DNA of 64,000 nt from Selaginella moellendorffii. Its lineage: Eukaryota > Streptophyta > Lycopodiopsida > Selaginellales > Selaginellaceae. Shown here one piece after another: positions 45,002-56,926 of this stretch. Each line of letters starts with the position of its first letter. The stretch's first letter is position 1. A program made the position numbers and the translations under genes. The notes below the pieces were generated by a model that made no database searches, was not told the origin of the DNA, and saw only the letters and a list, made by a program, of their open reading frames with translations. The stretch covers positions 530,336-594,335 of the forward strand of contig NW_003314301.1 of NCBI RefSeq assembly GCF_000143415.4, written 5' to 3'.

Positions 45002-46552
45002 ATGGAGTTGGCACTCTCTAGTTTCCTGCTTCCTTTTCTCTTACTAGTGCTCACCGGAGCTCTTAGCATTCTGGTCACTTTGTGGGATAAAAAGAAGAAT
45101 TTGCCCCCATCTCCAGGATGGGCACTTCCATTGATCGGCCACCTTCATCTCATTAGGAAGCAGCCACATCGATCTTTGCAAGCACTCTCCAAAAAGTATG
45201 GGCCAATTATGTTCTTGAAGCTTGGGATGGTCCCAAGCATCATTGTCTCCAGCCCAGAGATGGCGAAAGAAGCTCTCACGAACAATGGCTTGGCATTTGC
45301 TTCGAGGCCATATCTCTTGGTCTCCGAGATTATTGGGTATAATTTCCAAAACATTGGGATACACTACAGCGAGCACTCAAGGAGGCTGCGTAAGATGTGT
45401 GTGACTGAACTTATTGCTCCCCAGAAACTGGACTCCTCCTTGTGGGTGAGGCTCCAAGAACTCTCGAGAGCGTTTCGTATCTTACAACAGTCTTACGAGG
45501 AAAAGGTGGCTGTCGACATGAGGTATCTCTTCTCAACTTTCACATTCAACGCCTTCACAATGATTCTGATGAGCAAGAGATACTTTGGGGACACCACTGA
45601 TGATCATGATCAACACATGGAGCTTAAACATGTTATTAACGAAATCTTCAGCCTGACAATCAAGTTCCACATCACCGAATTTGTTCCATCGCACCTCAGG
45701 CGCTTTTTCGAATGGGTCGATCCGACCATCCCTCAGTTCAAGAGATTGCACGAGAAGCAAGACAAGTTCATGAAGAAGATCATCGAAGAACACAAAGAGT
45801 CAACTGATCGTCCCAAAGACTTCATGGACGCACTGCTCGAGAGTTTCGATGCAGAAGCCACTGTAAAAGCGTTTATAACAGTAAGTTCACTCCACATATA
45901 AACTCATTCCTTATACCATCGTGGTTGACAGGAGTTGTTGCTAGCATCTGATTCAACGGCCGTGGCTGCTGAATGGGTGATGGCACAACTTCTTCACAAT
46001 CCTCATGTTTTGGAGAAAGCTCAACTCGAGCTCAACCTTGTCGTGGGTCCAAATCGCCTGGTTCAAGAGTCTGATTTCTCAAAGCTCGAGTACTTTCAAG
46101 CAATCATCAAGGAAACCTTGAGGCTTTGTCCTCCAGGTCCGCTCCTCATTCCTCGCAGCTCGGACGTCGCTTGCACGATTGGTGGCTACTACGTTCCCAA
46201 AGGCTCAACACTTTTTGTCAATGCTTTCGCCATTGGACGCGATCCAAGTATCTGGGAACGCCCCACAGAGTTCATGCCCGAGAGATTCCTTGGGAGATCA
46301 GTGGATTTCAAGGGCCAGCACTTCGATCTCATACCATTTGGATCGGGGCGGAGGATGTGTCCTGGGATGCCACTCGCATTGAAAGCGCTTGAGCTGCTCT
46401 TGGCTAACTTTGTCCATGGATTTTATTGGAGCTTCCCTCCCGGAGAGATCCAAACTCTTGAGGATTGCTTCGAGACGACGCTGGTGCTCAAGTCTCCTCT
46501 AAAACTCCTGGCAGTTCCAAGACATTCAGCGTCTGTTTATGCTGAAATCTGA
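45002..46552 (+). CDS. Cytochrome P450, plant A-type (CYP71 clan), intact
   Basis: Two exons, 45002-45880 and 45932-46552 (1500 nt, 499 residues). The N-terminal anchor LPFLLLVLTGALSILVTLW is followed by the hinge NLPPSPGWALPLIGHLH. Other P450 marks are KETLRLCPP (ExxR), the PERF region FMPERFLG, and the haem loop PFGSGRRMCPG with its ligand cysteine. The single intron position is the usual one for this clan. The I-helix reads LLASDSTAVAAEW instead of the usual AGTDTSxxxxEW, so the oxygen-binding groove lacks the usual Ala/Gly-Gly and has D-S-T. The enzyme should sit on the ER and oxidise a small specialised metabolite, but the substrate cannot be told. It is followed by two damaged relatives. 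Confidence 0.88.
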
Positions 46553-47039
46553 AGTGATACTGTTAAATAACGTGGACATATGTTCTTGTGGACGGTTCTT
46601 AGGAATATTTTCTAAAATAAACGCTGTTTCTTAATAAATCGGCAGGACTCATCTAGTGTGCTGTTCGCCACTGTTACCATGGAAGGCCTTCAGCAGTAGC
46701 TTGCTTTCAAGGCTTCCAAAGGTATTCGGCAGTGCAAGTTTACTTGTTGCTCCTCAGGCCTTTCTAGCTCCATGCTCTGGAAAGAGATGAATAGCGATGC
46801 TGTTGACCACACCAATTAACTCCACAAACAAAATTCATACAATCTGGGCGATGGATTCATCTGAAATACCAAGCAAGCAAGCAGCCATTTGAAATTTCTA
46901 TGTAGTTCTCCCATTCTGCATTTTTCTTTACACACTGCCAAGGAAAAAAATGCCACTACGACATCAAGCCACCTTCACCAGCACGCCAACTGCCACCTTC
47001 TAGAATTTTCTTCTAGAGGATAAAGCTCTTGAATGACTT
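46553..47039. other. 3' UTR and spacer of P450 gene 1
   Basis: No gene. 3' UTR at the beginning, then non-coding sequence; the next recognisable piece is the P450 relic at 47040. Confidence 0.4.
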
Positions 47040-47110
47040 ATTTGATTGAATCTTTTGGGGAGATCCAAAATCCTGACACTTGCTTCGAGCTGTTAAAGTC
47101 TTGTGGGAGC
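47040..47110 (+). pseudogene. Relic of a third P450 copy (C-terminal scrap)
   Basis: The bases 'ggggagatccaaaatcctga' and the following 'cttgcttcgagct' match the C-terminal coding region of P450 gene 1 (PGEIQTLEDCFETT, around 46440-46475) with gaps. Beyond ~70 bp the similarity is lost. It shows the array once had another member or copied end. 47111-47885 shows nothing else; an ORF at 47441-47665 has no known match. Confidence 0.5.
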
Positions 47111-47885
47111 AGTGGCTTGGTGCCCCTCGGGTGACGCTATGACTGCCGACCTCTCAAACTTTTCAGCATGCATACGTAGGTAATAATTTGTTTTTAAAGC
47201 CTAAAAACCTTAGTTAATAGTGGTCCAAATTAAAATTAAAATTTTATTATGGTAGTAATAATATAGTACATTTATTTATCAGAAATTCTATTTATTCCAC
47301 TTTAATGAAAATGGAGACCTAGCTTTAAATACATGACTTGAGAGAGTGCTTTCCCAACAAGATGAATCCCTTGAAGTTGTTATTATTCCTCCATAAGGCA
47401 GTGAACCCCATGATTAATTAGAAGAGTAGCAAGAGAAGCAATGTCAACTCAGTTTAGAATGCCATTACTTAACGTGGCGACACAAGGGGCTTTTGCAGAG
47501 TCTGCTCAGTTAGTGCTTGTGATTTCGACTGATCCAATAAGGGGCCATGTACCTTTCAATCCAGTGAAGTCTTTCTTGGTGACTCACCATCAAGCTGATA
47601 CCACCACCGCCACATGCTTTTACTTGGGATTTTTTCTGGAAACTTCTTCTGCAAACTCGGACTGACACATTCAACTTATTGAACTGCTGTTTGAATTATT
47701 CAGAGTATAGTGTCGAATTCATGTACACATGAAATAGTATTATGACAAGTATGCAAGCAGAAGACTTGGTGATTAAACTGTTAATCATCAACTTTGCAGT
47801 TCTCAAGAGTTTAGTGACAGCAAAGCAGAATCTTCAAATGAAAAGTCGACGATTCTGATTTGTGTCATGACAACACTACTTTTCC

Positions 47886-47894
47886 TATATATAA
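47886..47894 (+). promoter_or_regulatory. TATA box of the second P450 gene
   Basis: TATATATAA lies 38 bp before the ATG at 47924. The in-frame ATG at 47867 is upstream of this TATA box, which supports 47924 as the start. Confidence 0.55.
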
Positions 47895-47923
47895 GTCTGC
47901 CCCTTCCCAAAAAAATCAAGCTA

Positions 47924-49479
47924 ATGGAGTCGACATTGCTTCTCTTGCTTCTCTGGCTTCTCTTCTTTCTGATAATGGGCTTCAGTGCCTTATGGAGGAA
48001 CAATAACAACTTGCCCCCATCTCCAGGATGGGCAATTCCACTTGTTGGCCACCTCTATCTCGTTGGGATGCAAGCACACAGATCTTTGCAAGCACTCTCG
48101 CAAAAGTGTGGACCAATAATGTATTTGAAGCTGGGATTAGTGCCAAGCATCATTGTCTCCAGTCCAGAGATGGCAAAAGAAGCGCTCAAGGACAATGGCT
48201 TGGCCTTTGCTTCGAGGCCATATCTTTTTATCAATGAGCTTGTAGGCTACAACTCTGTGGGAATTGGAATACGCTATGGCGAGCATACGAAGCTGCTGCG
48301 AAAGATTTGCACTGTGGAGTTCCTCACAACCCAGAGAATAGATTCTTTTTCTTGGGTGAGATCGGAAGAATTGTCCAGAGCCTTTGCGTTTTGCTAAAGT
48401 CGAGCGAGAGAAAAGCGGCAGTAAACTTGCGAGAGCTTTTGTCAACTTTCACATTCAACGCAGTGACAGAGATTTTGATGAGCAGGAGATTCTTTGGCGA
48501 TGCTTCCAAAGGAGACGCAGACTCCATAAAGTTCAGGAGATCTATACACCAGAGCTTAAGTCTGGCCATCAAGTTCCACATCACAGAGTTTGTTCCAGCC
48601 TACTTGAGAGGATTCCTTGAGTGGCTTGATCCCTCCATCCCTCACTTCAAGAAGTTGCATGAGATTCAAGATAGGTTCTTGCAAAAAGTACTTGAGGAAC
48701 ACAAGGAATCACGCCGGGGTACCAAAGATTTCATGGATATCATGCTAGAGAACTTCAAGGAGGAAGGGTCAGGAGGGGAAAACGTTGTCAAAGCTGTTAT
48801 AACAGTAAGTCTGGAGCATGGTCAAACTAAATTAACTTGTCTTTTGTTCAAATAACAGGATCTAATTCTGGCATCAGACTCAACTGGAGTAGCTACTGAA
48901 TGGGCGATGGCACAACTTCTTCACAACCCCTCTGTTATGGAGAAAGCCCAGATCGAGCTCAACCTTGTCGTGGGTCCAAACCGCCTAGTCGAAGAGTCCG
49001 ATTTCTCAAAGCTGGAGTATTTTCAAGCTATTATCAAGGAAACTATGAGACTTTGCCCTCCAGGTCCACTCCTCATCCCTCGCAGCTCGGATGAAGCTTG
49101 CAAGATTGGTGGCTATCACATCCCCAAAGGCTCTACGTTGTTTATCAATGCTTTTGCCATGGGACGCGACCCAAGAATCTGGGAACACCCCACGAAGTTT
49201 ATGCCCGAGAGATTCCTTGGAAGCTCGACGGACATCAAGGGCCAGCATTTCGAGCTCATACCGTTTGGATCAGGGCGGAGGATTTGCCCCGGGATGCCAC
49301 TGGAACTGAGGACTCTCCAGTTGATACTGTCAAATTTACTCCATGGTTTTGATTGGAGCTTTGTCCAGGGAAAGGTTTATACTCTGGAGGATACTTTTGA
49401 GACTGCGTTGCTGCTCAAGACTCCTTTGGAGGTAATGGCAACTCCAAGGCACTCCTTGGATGTATATAAAGTATTCTAA
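47924..49479 (+). pseudogene. Cytochrome P450 paralogue with a single-base frameshift
   Basis: It is a close relative of the gene at 45002, with the same intron (exons 47924-48804 and 48859-49479). The exons sum to 1502 nt, one base short of a multiple of three. The break is near 48381: the frame reads SRAFAFC and stops, while the next frame continues VLLKSSERKAAVNLREL, parallel to RILQQSYEEK of gene 1. One missing C in TTTGCG would explain it. Everything else is intact: hinge LPPSPGWAIPLVGH, ExxR in KETMRLCPP, haem loop PFGSGRRICPG, I-helix LILASDSTGVATEW. This may be a recent pseudogene, a segregating null allele or an assembly error. Confidence 0.75.
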
Positions 49480-49589
49480 ACTGTGATTTAGAAGAACATA
49501 ATGTATTTGCATATAGATTTGATATTTGTCATGGCTGTTCTTCTAAAGTCTTTGAAACCAGGTTACTCTGACGATCGCATAAGGGAGCA

Positions 49590-49840
49590 AAACTACTTTG
49601 CCAGTCTTTCAAATCTTGCACAGACTCAAGAAATCTCCAAGGCAAATTCACACTCGAATTCTAGAGCTTCCAGATCTCTACCTTTGCAACCTCCTCGTTC
49701 TCATGTATGGAAGGTGTGGCAGCATTGCAGATGCCCAGGCGGTGTTTGTGTCCATCGCTAATCCCAATGATTTCTCCTGGAACATCTTGTTTGGTGTATA
49801 TGCCCAGAATGGGCGTTTGCCGCAAGCCAAGAACGGCTAG
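49590..49840 (+). pseudogene. PPR protein fragment
   Basis: One frame reads QIHTRILELPDLYLCNLLVL, then MYGRCGSIADAQAVFVSI and WNILFGVYAQNGRLPQAK: about two PLS-type PPR repeats. There is no start, no further repeats and an immediate stop, so it is a remnant. From about 49870 to 50335 there is AT-rich DNA with nothing recognisable. Confidence 0.65.
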
Positions 49841-50335
49841 ATCGAGCCAAAGAGATGTTCGATGCAACGCCTTGAAAGGACACTTCCTCTTGGAATGGAA
49901 TGATAATGAAAAATGTGTGAATCTCTTAGTAAATCAATTTAGAAATTCATATATTATGAAACTTTATAATCTCACATCCAGGATTCACATGGTTATAAAT
50001 TTAAAGTAGTTTTTTTTGTGAATTTTTAAGAATTCCTAAGTGTTTCATTTGAATTTCATCAATCATGAAATTCAATTTTTCTCCAATGCCTGAGCATATG
50101 CAGAAAGAACAAACGTCCATGAAACTACATTTTTATAATACATAGAAAGTAAAAATGGACTTCTCAAGCTGGCCAGAACATAATATTGATCATCACGTTC
50201 ATTAACAGAATGTCATTTCGGCATGCTTTTGAACAACTCTGCGTTTTAGAGGTTTTTCTTCTAAGCATATGTCAAGAGCTTGCCCATGTCACCAAATCCC
50301 TCTCCGGCATTGAATCAAACAAATGCTTCACACGA

Positions 50336-50530
50336 TCAAGCTTGTGAAATCATTGTGTTGAAAGTGATCATGAATTTGGCATTCTCAAACAAGGTCCCGG
50401 CTTCTTCAAGATGCCCGTTCTGGGTATAAGCTGAAATAACACACGACCACGACACGACATCTTTGTGAGGCATGGTGTCAGAAATCTCTCTCGCAGCGTC
50501 GACCTGTCCAGCCTGACAAAATGCATGCAT
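50336..50530 (-). pseudogene. PPR protein fragment on the opposite strand
   Basis: The minus frame reads CQAGQVDAAREISDTMPHKD then VVSWSCVISAYTQNGHLEEA, about one and a half PPR repeats, closed by stops on both sides. It may be a piece of the same kind of gene as the plus-strand fragment 500 bp away. Confidence 0.6.
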
Positions 50531-50599
50531 ATCATTGCCACATTGCAGACATAAAATGCCACATCAGCAAGAAATCTGGATCGTTAATTATATTGAAAT

Positions 50600-50885
50600 T
50601 TAAACCATTTGTCGCTAGGATCTAGAGCCGTGGCTGTTGATTGCTACTTGCTCGTGGTTGCACTGCTGCATTGCTAGATGGAGCTGGATCTGTGTTGTTG
50701 GATGGAGTTGGATCGATGCTTGCTAGAGCTAGATTGCTGCACCGCTGCGTTGTTGGATGGAGCTGGATCGCTGTTTGCTCGGCTGTGGCTGCCTGGCTAG
50801 TGCAGGATCGCTGCTTGCTCGGCTCACGCTGCTCTTGTCTGGTCGATCCGCTGCTCGCTGAATGTGCTGCTCCTGGAGATCAGTG
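50600..50885 (+). repeat. Degenerate minisatellite with TGGATGGAGCTGGATC-like units
   Basis: Phrases such as 'ttgctag', 'ttgttggatggag', 'gctggatcgctg' and 'tgctcggct' recur over nearly 300 bp with an irregular period. The open frame through it (50641-50886) is a product of the repeat, not a gene. Confidence 0.55.
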
Positions 50886-51314
50886 AGAACAAAAATAGCT
50901 TTAAAAAAAAGCAACCTCTTACTAAATCGAAAAGCTGTTGCACCAACAAGAACTCCCGCAGTATTGGAGAGTACTCCCTGTTACAAGCTCAGTATCAGTT
51001 CCGGCGAGAAGTAGGACATGCCAGACTAGTTAATTACCGCATAGCAAGGGCCAATATTTTGATGGTTGGAATCCAAAACGTGCGAAAGACCAGATATCAA
51101 ACCAAACTTCCACTTAAAGGTAGATATGGAGAGGATATTACCTGGGAAACCATCATACACAGAGAAGGTGAACGGACATGGCTAAGCTGCGTAAGCCCGG
51201 CCAAGAAAACCAATGGATTGCATCAGTAAAACAATGCTGCAAATGCTTGACCAACAACGAAGGGCTAAAATTGAGCACATATATACATACCTTCCTCCTG
51301 CTCCTGGGGCCATG

Positions 51315-52574
51315 GAAATTCAGTTCAACCTGGAAGAAGTGTCAAGAACGAGAGAGTAAAACATGAGAAAGGATGAAAGAAAGTTTGTGCTGGTTTCTGC
51401 GACAAGTCAAGAGGGCTTACGTCGGTTTGTTTAGCTTCGTCATAGTGTACTTCTTGACCAGCAATATGATCTCTGGAGTTGAAATCGTCTTACGTTATTC
51501 TCACGTAGGGTGTTATGATCGGGAAGCACCGAGTCCTCACTCCTGTGGATCCGACAAGTCAGACGCCAAAGAGAAAAATAAAACAGAGAGAGATCGAGAG
51601 AAAGATGGCCTGCAAAGCCAGAGAAGTTTCTAAGGGAAAACGAAAGGACTTAACTGGTTGGCCACGGGCTTGAGAGCAAACCACACTCCATTGTCTGCTG
51701 TGACAACCTGGAAGCGAGGAGGAAGAGTAGCTTTGTAAAGTTCTCCGAGAGCAGAAATGCACGAAACTAAGAAACCGAAGGACTACTGTGCAATCAAGCA
51801 ACTTCTAGGATCAAAACTTAGCATTGCATGAAAGTGATACAAGAAATTTCGTCCTCTTCGCTCGAGCTTGTTATTTCTCACTTAACTTTCATGTAATTAA
51901 ATAGAGCCGGGGCAATCTCTTCCTCTGAAAGTGTGATATCTTCCACAGGCGAGCTATATGCCTGAAAAACAAAACTGACAATGAGAAGTAATGCAAAGTA
52001 TGAGCGAACTCACGGTTTTCTGCCAGAATGTAAACCAGATCACTCCCAACGAACCAAACGTGAAGAAAACCGGGGGCCAGTTATACTCGTGAATCAAGGC
52101 ACAGTGACCACCATATCACTCCGAGGCTCTGGCAATTCGGTTCAAACTGGAGGAAGTGTCAAGAACGAGAGAGTGAAAAATGAGAAAGGATGGAAGAAAG
52201 TTTGCGCTGGTTTCTGCGACAAGTCAAGAGGAGCAAGGGGGCTTACGTCGGTTTCATTGCCGAGGTTTAGCTTCGTCGCAATGTACTTCGATACAGGAAG
52301 TTCCGTCTCTGCGTGTTTAGAGAAGTCAGTGGAGTTGATAAAAACACAAGTCGTTTAAGTTATTCTCACGTAGGGTGTTATGATCACGGGAAGTCCTCGC
52401 TCCTCTGGATCCGACAAGTCAGACGCCAAAGAGAAAAATAAAACAGAGAGAGATCGAGAGAAAGATGACCTGCGAAGCCAGAGAAGTTTCTAAGGGAAAA
52501 CGAAAGGACTTAACTGGTTGGCCTGTGACGTCCTGGAAGCGAGGAGGAAGAGTAGCCTTGTAAAGTTCTCCGCC
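51315..52574. repeat. Segmental tandem duplication (51315-51749 and 52130-52574)
   Basis: Two ~440-bp blocks share long identical runs, for example 'gaagtgtcaagaacgagaga', 'gtttctgcgacaagtcaaga' and 'cgacaagtcagacgccaaag', in the same order. Each copy ends with a minus-strand coding-like piece: ELYKATLPPRFQVVTADNGV and then WFALKPVANQ in copy 1, and ELYKATLPPRFQDVT in copy 2. The spacing is ~820 bp. They are presumably duplicated exons of a decayed minus-strand gene of unknown family. Confidence 0.65.
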
Positions 52575-52860
52575 ATTGTTGGCGCTGGTTCCACCGCGAC
52601 GTCGAGGGACGCCTTTCGTCGGCCGGGAGAGCTTGGAGAAGCGTCCGGTGGTTGCCTGCCTTTTGATATCTCGGCCCGCTTAGGAGGATGGCTGGTTTTG
52701 CTGCCTGGACAATCCTCCGGCGTGGTCCATGTCTGCCAGCTCGACCAAGTATGCAAGCGGAGAGTGATAGCCTGCTGCCACGGACTTGCCTTTGTCTTCG
52801 CGAGTTGGTTTCTTCGCGTGGTTACCTGGAGGAAAATCAAAGAAAAACGAAAGATCAAGT
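52560..52860 (-). pseudogene. Remnant of an unrecognised minus-strand gene
   Basis: One minus frame reads GNHAKKPTREDKGKSVAAGY, HSPLAYLVELADMDHAGGLS, then a stop, then KRQATTGRFSKL and GGELYKATLPPRFQ. It looks coding (no low complexity, conserved-type ends) and joins the duplicated exon described above, but has an internal stop. I do not recognise the family. Confidence 0.35.
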
Positions 52861-53009
52861 CAGAGTTTGCAAGATCATTATAAATGTTATGCCAGGAGAC
52901 AAAGAGAAATGACCAACATTATGATCCAAACTTATCCATAGTGCAATCAAGCAATTTCTAGGATTAAAACTTAGCACAGCATCTTCCTAAACAAAAAATA
53001 ATGAAAGAG

Positions 53010-53450
53010 CTGCTTTATAGAATGTATCATACCTCTGGCGAAATACCGAGGTACAAGACCAGGTCTGCAGCAAGAAGTCGGGAGCCTGTCCAGGTGCTCT
53101 TCGTTAAACGCTAAAGCTTAGGCAGGGGTTTTCACCTTGCACCACTCAAGATCCAGTCCTTTCGCAGCAGAGAAAGCCACTCCTGAGTACGAAAATCGAT
53201 CTACTACCAACGTTGTCCCAGCCATCAATTTCTTTTCCATCTGCAGCCTGTGAGAAAACAAGATGAGCTGTTCCCAAGATATAGTCAAGAAATACTTTCA
53301 AGTCCCAGCGGTTTGCTGAAAACAAAATATGCACAGCACGATCATCAAGGTCAGCTCCCCTTCCCAAGAAAAGCAGACACCGCAACCTTGATGTTCTTGC
53401 AGGCCACAGCTTCATGTGATGCCAGTGTCAGATATTCTGGTTCGAAATCT
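53010..53450 (-). pseudogene. Decayed thymidylate kinase gene
   Basis: One exon (53136-53240) is clean: it encodes [20 protein letters not shown] then [15 protein letters not shown], which is the DR(Y/F)-S-x-SG region of dTMP kinases, with AG and GT at its ends. The previous exon contains LDDRAVHILFSANRW, the conserved segment just upstream, preceded by AFLGKGS after a one-base frame change near 53357. The next exon gives LLAADLVLYLGISPE, where PDLVLYLDISPE is usual. The P-loop exon (EGxDRSGKST) is missing or unrecognisable, and no C-terminus was found. dTMP kinase makes dTDP for DNA synthesis and is essential, so an intact copy should exist elsewhere. Splice sites are kept, so this is a duplicate rather than a processed pseudogene. 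Confidence 0.65.
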
Positions 53451-53559
53451 CTTCGTCATTTATTTGTATCCGTATCTTGAATCGATGTTGCGAGCTCAAA
53501 CAAGCGACTTGCCTTCAAAAAACTGCACGACCCATTCGGTTCAAGCTGCAAAGAACAAA

Positions 53560-53925
53560 GAAAGATCCTCAGGCACAAGACCAACCAAAACAAAAAGCTT
53601 TCTTCCTTTTCATACTGCAAGAGGGTAAATATGCAATGCTGAATAAAAAAGTGAGGTATAATTTTATTAATTCGTTATTTAGAAAATATAAAGAATCCAA
53701 ATATAAAAACTAATTACATATATTTTCTTATTTGATATAATAAAAATAATAATTAAAATCAATTATAAAATATTTAAACATTAAAGATGGTTGTAATTAT
53801 AATAAAGGTAAGATATATTACCACATTTTACTTTACTTAAAAATATTAACATAACACAATACCACTAATTTAAAATAGTGTATTAGATTACAAATTTAAA
53901 GAAATACAATTAAAAAAATTTATAG
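53560..53925. other. AT-rich spacer
   Basis: Very AT-rich DNA with no open frame of interest. It separates the thymidylate kinase remnant from the retroelement-like segment. Confidence 0.4.
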
Positions 53926-54067
53926 TGTGAGTGGTCGGGATATAGGAATAGGTATCTTAATTGGGGTTAGGCCCCTACTTATATACAAAAATGGATGGAC
54001 TAGATTCAGTCCCAAATGGACGGTCTATATGCTATAATACTATAATTAATGTATTGCCTAGCTAGGG

Positions 54068-54263
<196 letters not shown>

Positions 54264-54679
54264 GTGTAACTTCAAGAGATTTTGCTAATAAATAATAAAT
54301 TATCACCAGACTCTGACGCTTCTATAAAACCACTTACAAAGTTGTTAATAATTATAATTGAAATAAAATCCAAAGCCATGGTATAAGCATTAATCGACTA
54401 TAGAACCTTGATGAACTAGTTGCAATTCCATATACAACTCCCAAATGCTCAAACTAACCACACAATTATAATTTTGAACTGGAGAGGTCAGACTCACTCC
54501 ATTCATCCTTCATATTCTCCTTATCCCCTCCTCGAAGAAAAAAAAGTTTTGAAGCACTTGCTCCATTCAGATTTGCTGTGTTTATCCTCACTTTGCCATC
54601 TATGTCTAGCCTCACTCCACTATTGCATTCGTTCGGCCTCACTATGTCCTGGCTGAATGTTTTATTCGGGCTCGCTATA

Positions 54680-54800
54680 CTCGTCCTCACTCCACAATTC
54701 ATGTAATTTGTTCTCACTCCACTACCGTATTTACTCGTCCTCACTCCACAATTCATGTCATTTGTCCTCACTCCACTACTGTATTTGCTCGTCCTCACTC
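54680..54800. repeat. Two-copy ~60-bp minisatellite
   Basis: The unit runs from 'cgtcctcactccacaattca' through 'ttctcactccactac' or 'ttgtcctcactccactact'. It is repeated head to tail inside the retroelement-like segment, with decayed further copies upstream, and underlies the repeated GVRTS/GVRTN motif on the minus strand. Confidence 0.6.
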
Positions 54801-56295
54801 CATCATTAGGGCCGGACTCCCGTCTGTCTCCTCTACCCCCTCCTCTTGAAGTGTCGGGGCAAAAAGGAGAAAATGAGAAAAATTTAGGAAAAACAATTGT
54901 GGAAAAAAAAAAAGTGGATAAAGAAGCATCAGAAAAAGAATTTACAACAACTGGCAATACAAAAATGGGGAAATCAGAAGAACATGTGCTTAAAGTTTGG
55001 AAAATAAAAGACTTTCTATCATAAAATACTTCGGCCACTACAATATAAACAAAAAATTCACATTGCTTAACTTCCTCAACACACAATTCAACACTTGAGA
55101 TGGGAAAATTAATAATAACATCCACACTTTCAAGGGAATATATAAATTCCTCAACAACAACAATAAAGCAAAGGCTCTTAATGACACTCACAAGTGGGGA
55201 CATGCATTCAACTTGAAACTCTACTCAAAATGGTTTAAGCCCTTGGAATAGGGGAATACTCAACACTAAAACTGATCAAAGACTTTACCAATGAAACAAA
55301 AGCAAGATTTTCAACTTTATGGACACACTCAACATCCAGATTAGTATGAGAAGGATAGAAAACACTCAACTCAACACTGGACTGAGAATGAGAATCATGA
55401 GAGTCACAAATGATTGACGTGCAAGAAGAAGAAAACACTATAGATGAGGAAGAAATACTAGAAACATGAGAAGGTGGCTCAGGCCGAGAAATAAAAAAAC
55501 GGTTGGGAAAGAGCAAAAGGGAAAAAAGAAAGGATTAAATGGTAGATTGAAATATTGATACCTACCCCACAAAATCTCCACTTCATTTCCAAAGCTATCT
55601 CCATAATAATCAAGCTCATCATCACACTCTGGAACCCAATTGAGCTTGTATACATCTTCCCATAAACTTGATCTTCAAACATTCTCCAAAAATTGGATTG
55701 TATCATCTATAGCGTGCCAATCAATATCATGATCACATTCCATATCAATAAGAAATGGTAGAACACCAAGAATAGGACAACCTGTGTAATCACGTCTCAC
55801 AAAAGTTGGAGACAGCAACACACCAAAGATGGGCACAACACCAATATGATCACATGCAACAACACCAAAAGTTCGATCCAACAGAGTAGTATTAGCAGCC
55901 TCAAGTGAGATACTTTTTGATCAATGACAGCGTGGCATGGTAGAAGAAAAGAAAATGAAGATCAGAAAAAAGAGTAGATCTAAGCACAACGATAGCTAGA
56001 ATTTTAAATCTTGCGAAAAATTAATACAAATCTAGATCTAAAAGAGAATGAAGAAATAAGAATAAAAAAGCACGATCCCGACACTAGAGCAAAGCATTGT
56101 CAAAAAGCTTTACCCTTAAAGGAATATTGCAATGCCCCTCATCTCCACCAATATGAGTGCTCAGGATATAGGAATAGGTATCTTAATTGGGGTTTAGGCC
56201 CCTCTTATATATAAGAATGGATGGACCAAATTCAGTCCCAAATGGATAGTTTATATGCTATAGTATTATAATTAATGTATTACCTAACTAGGGTA

Positions 56296-56371
<76 letters not shown>
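56296..56371. repeat. (CA)n(TA)n compound microsatellite
   Basis: About 16 CA units run directly into about 20 TA units immediately after the second terminal-repeat copy, at the same place where the first copy carries the pure (TA)n tract. The AT-rich DNA from 56372 to about 56880 holds nothing else. Confidence 0.95.
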
Positions 56372-56375
<4 letters not shown>

Positions 56376-56926
56376 TTATAATAACATTCATCTTTATATA
56401 CATTATTATTTCAAATTTTTGTTATATGGCATATATAATTATATATATTATTTGCCTTGTGAAAGCATGTTAGTTAAAAGTTCTTTGCATGCTTGTTTAC
56501 TATTAAAATAAGCTTGCCATACTTGTGCTTATCTCAAATTATACTTGAGTGGAAGATCTATTGAATAACAATAATTAAAATTTCAAACTTAAAAGTATTT
56601 TATAAAAAATAAATAAATAAACATTTTAAAATATTCTATTATAATATTTATAAAAAGAAAAAAACTAACTTTTAACACTACACTAAATTTATAAATTATA
56701 AAATGTTTATAATTATTATCTCCTAACAAAATAATCTTTATTATTTTAATTTGATTATAAGTTGTGAATTTATAGTTATTCTTTACTTTTATATTTTCCT
56801 TTTATTTTGTAAATGGCAAAATTTAATGTAAAATAAAGTTTTCTTATTTACAAAGATTAAACACAATTAATTTTAAATCATGTTAAAAACTGTAGCCTAA
56901 CAAATAAAACTTTAGGTTTAGTGGTG

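Noticed and set aside
47441-47665. 74-codon ORF between the P450 genes
   Set aside because: No recognisable motif and no promoter-like sequence upstream; probably chance.
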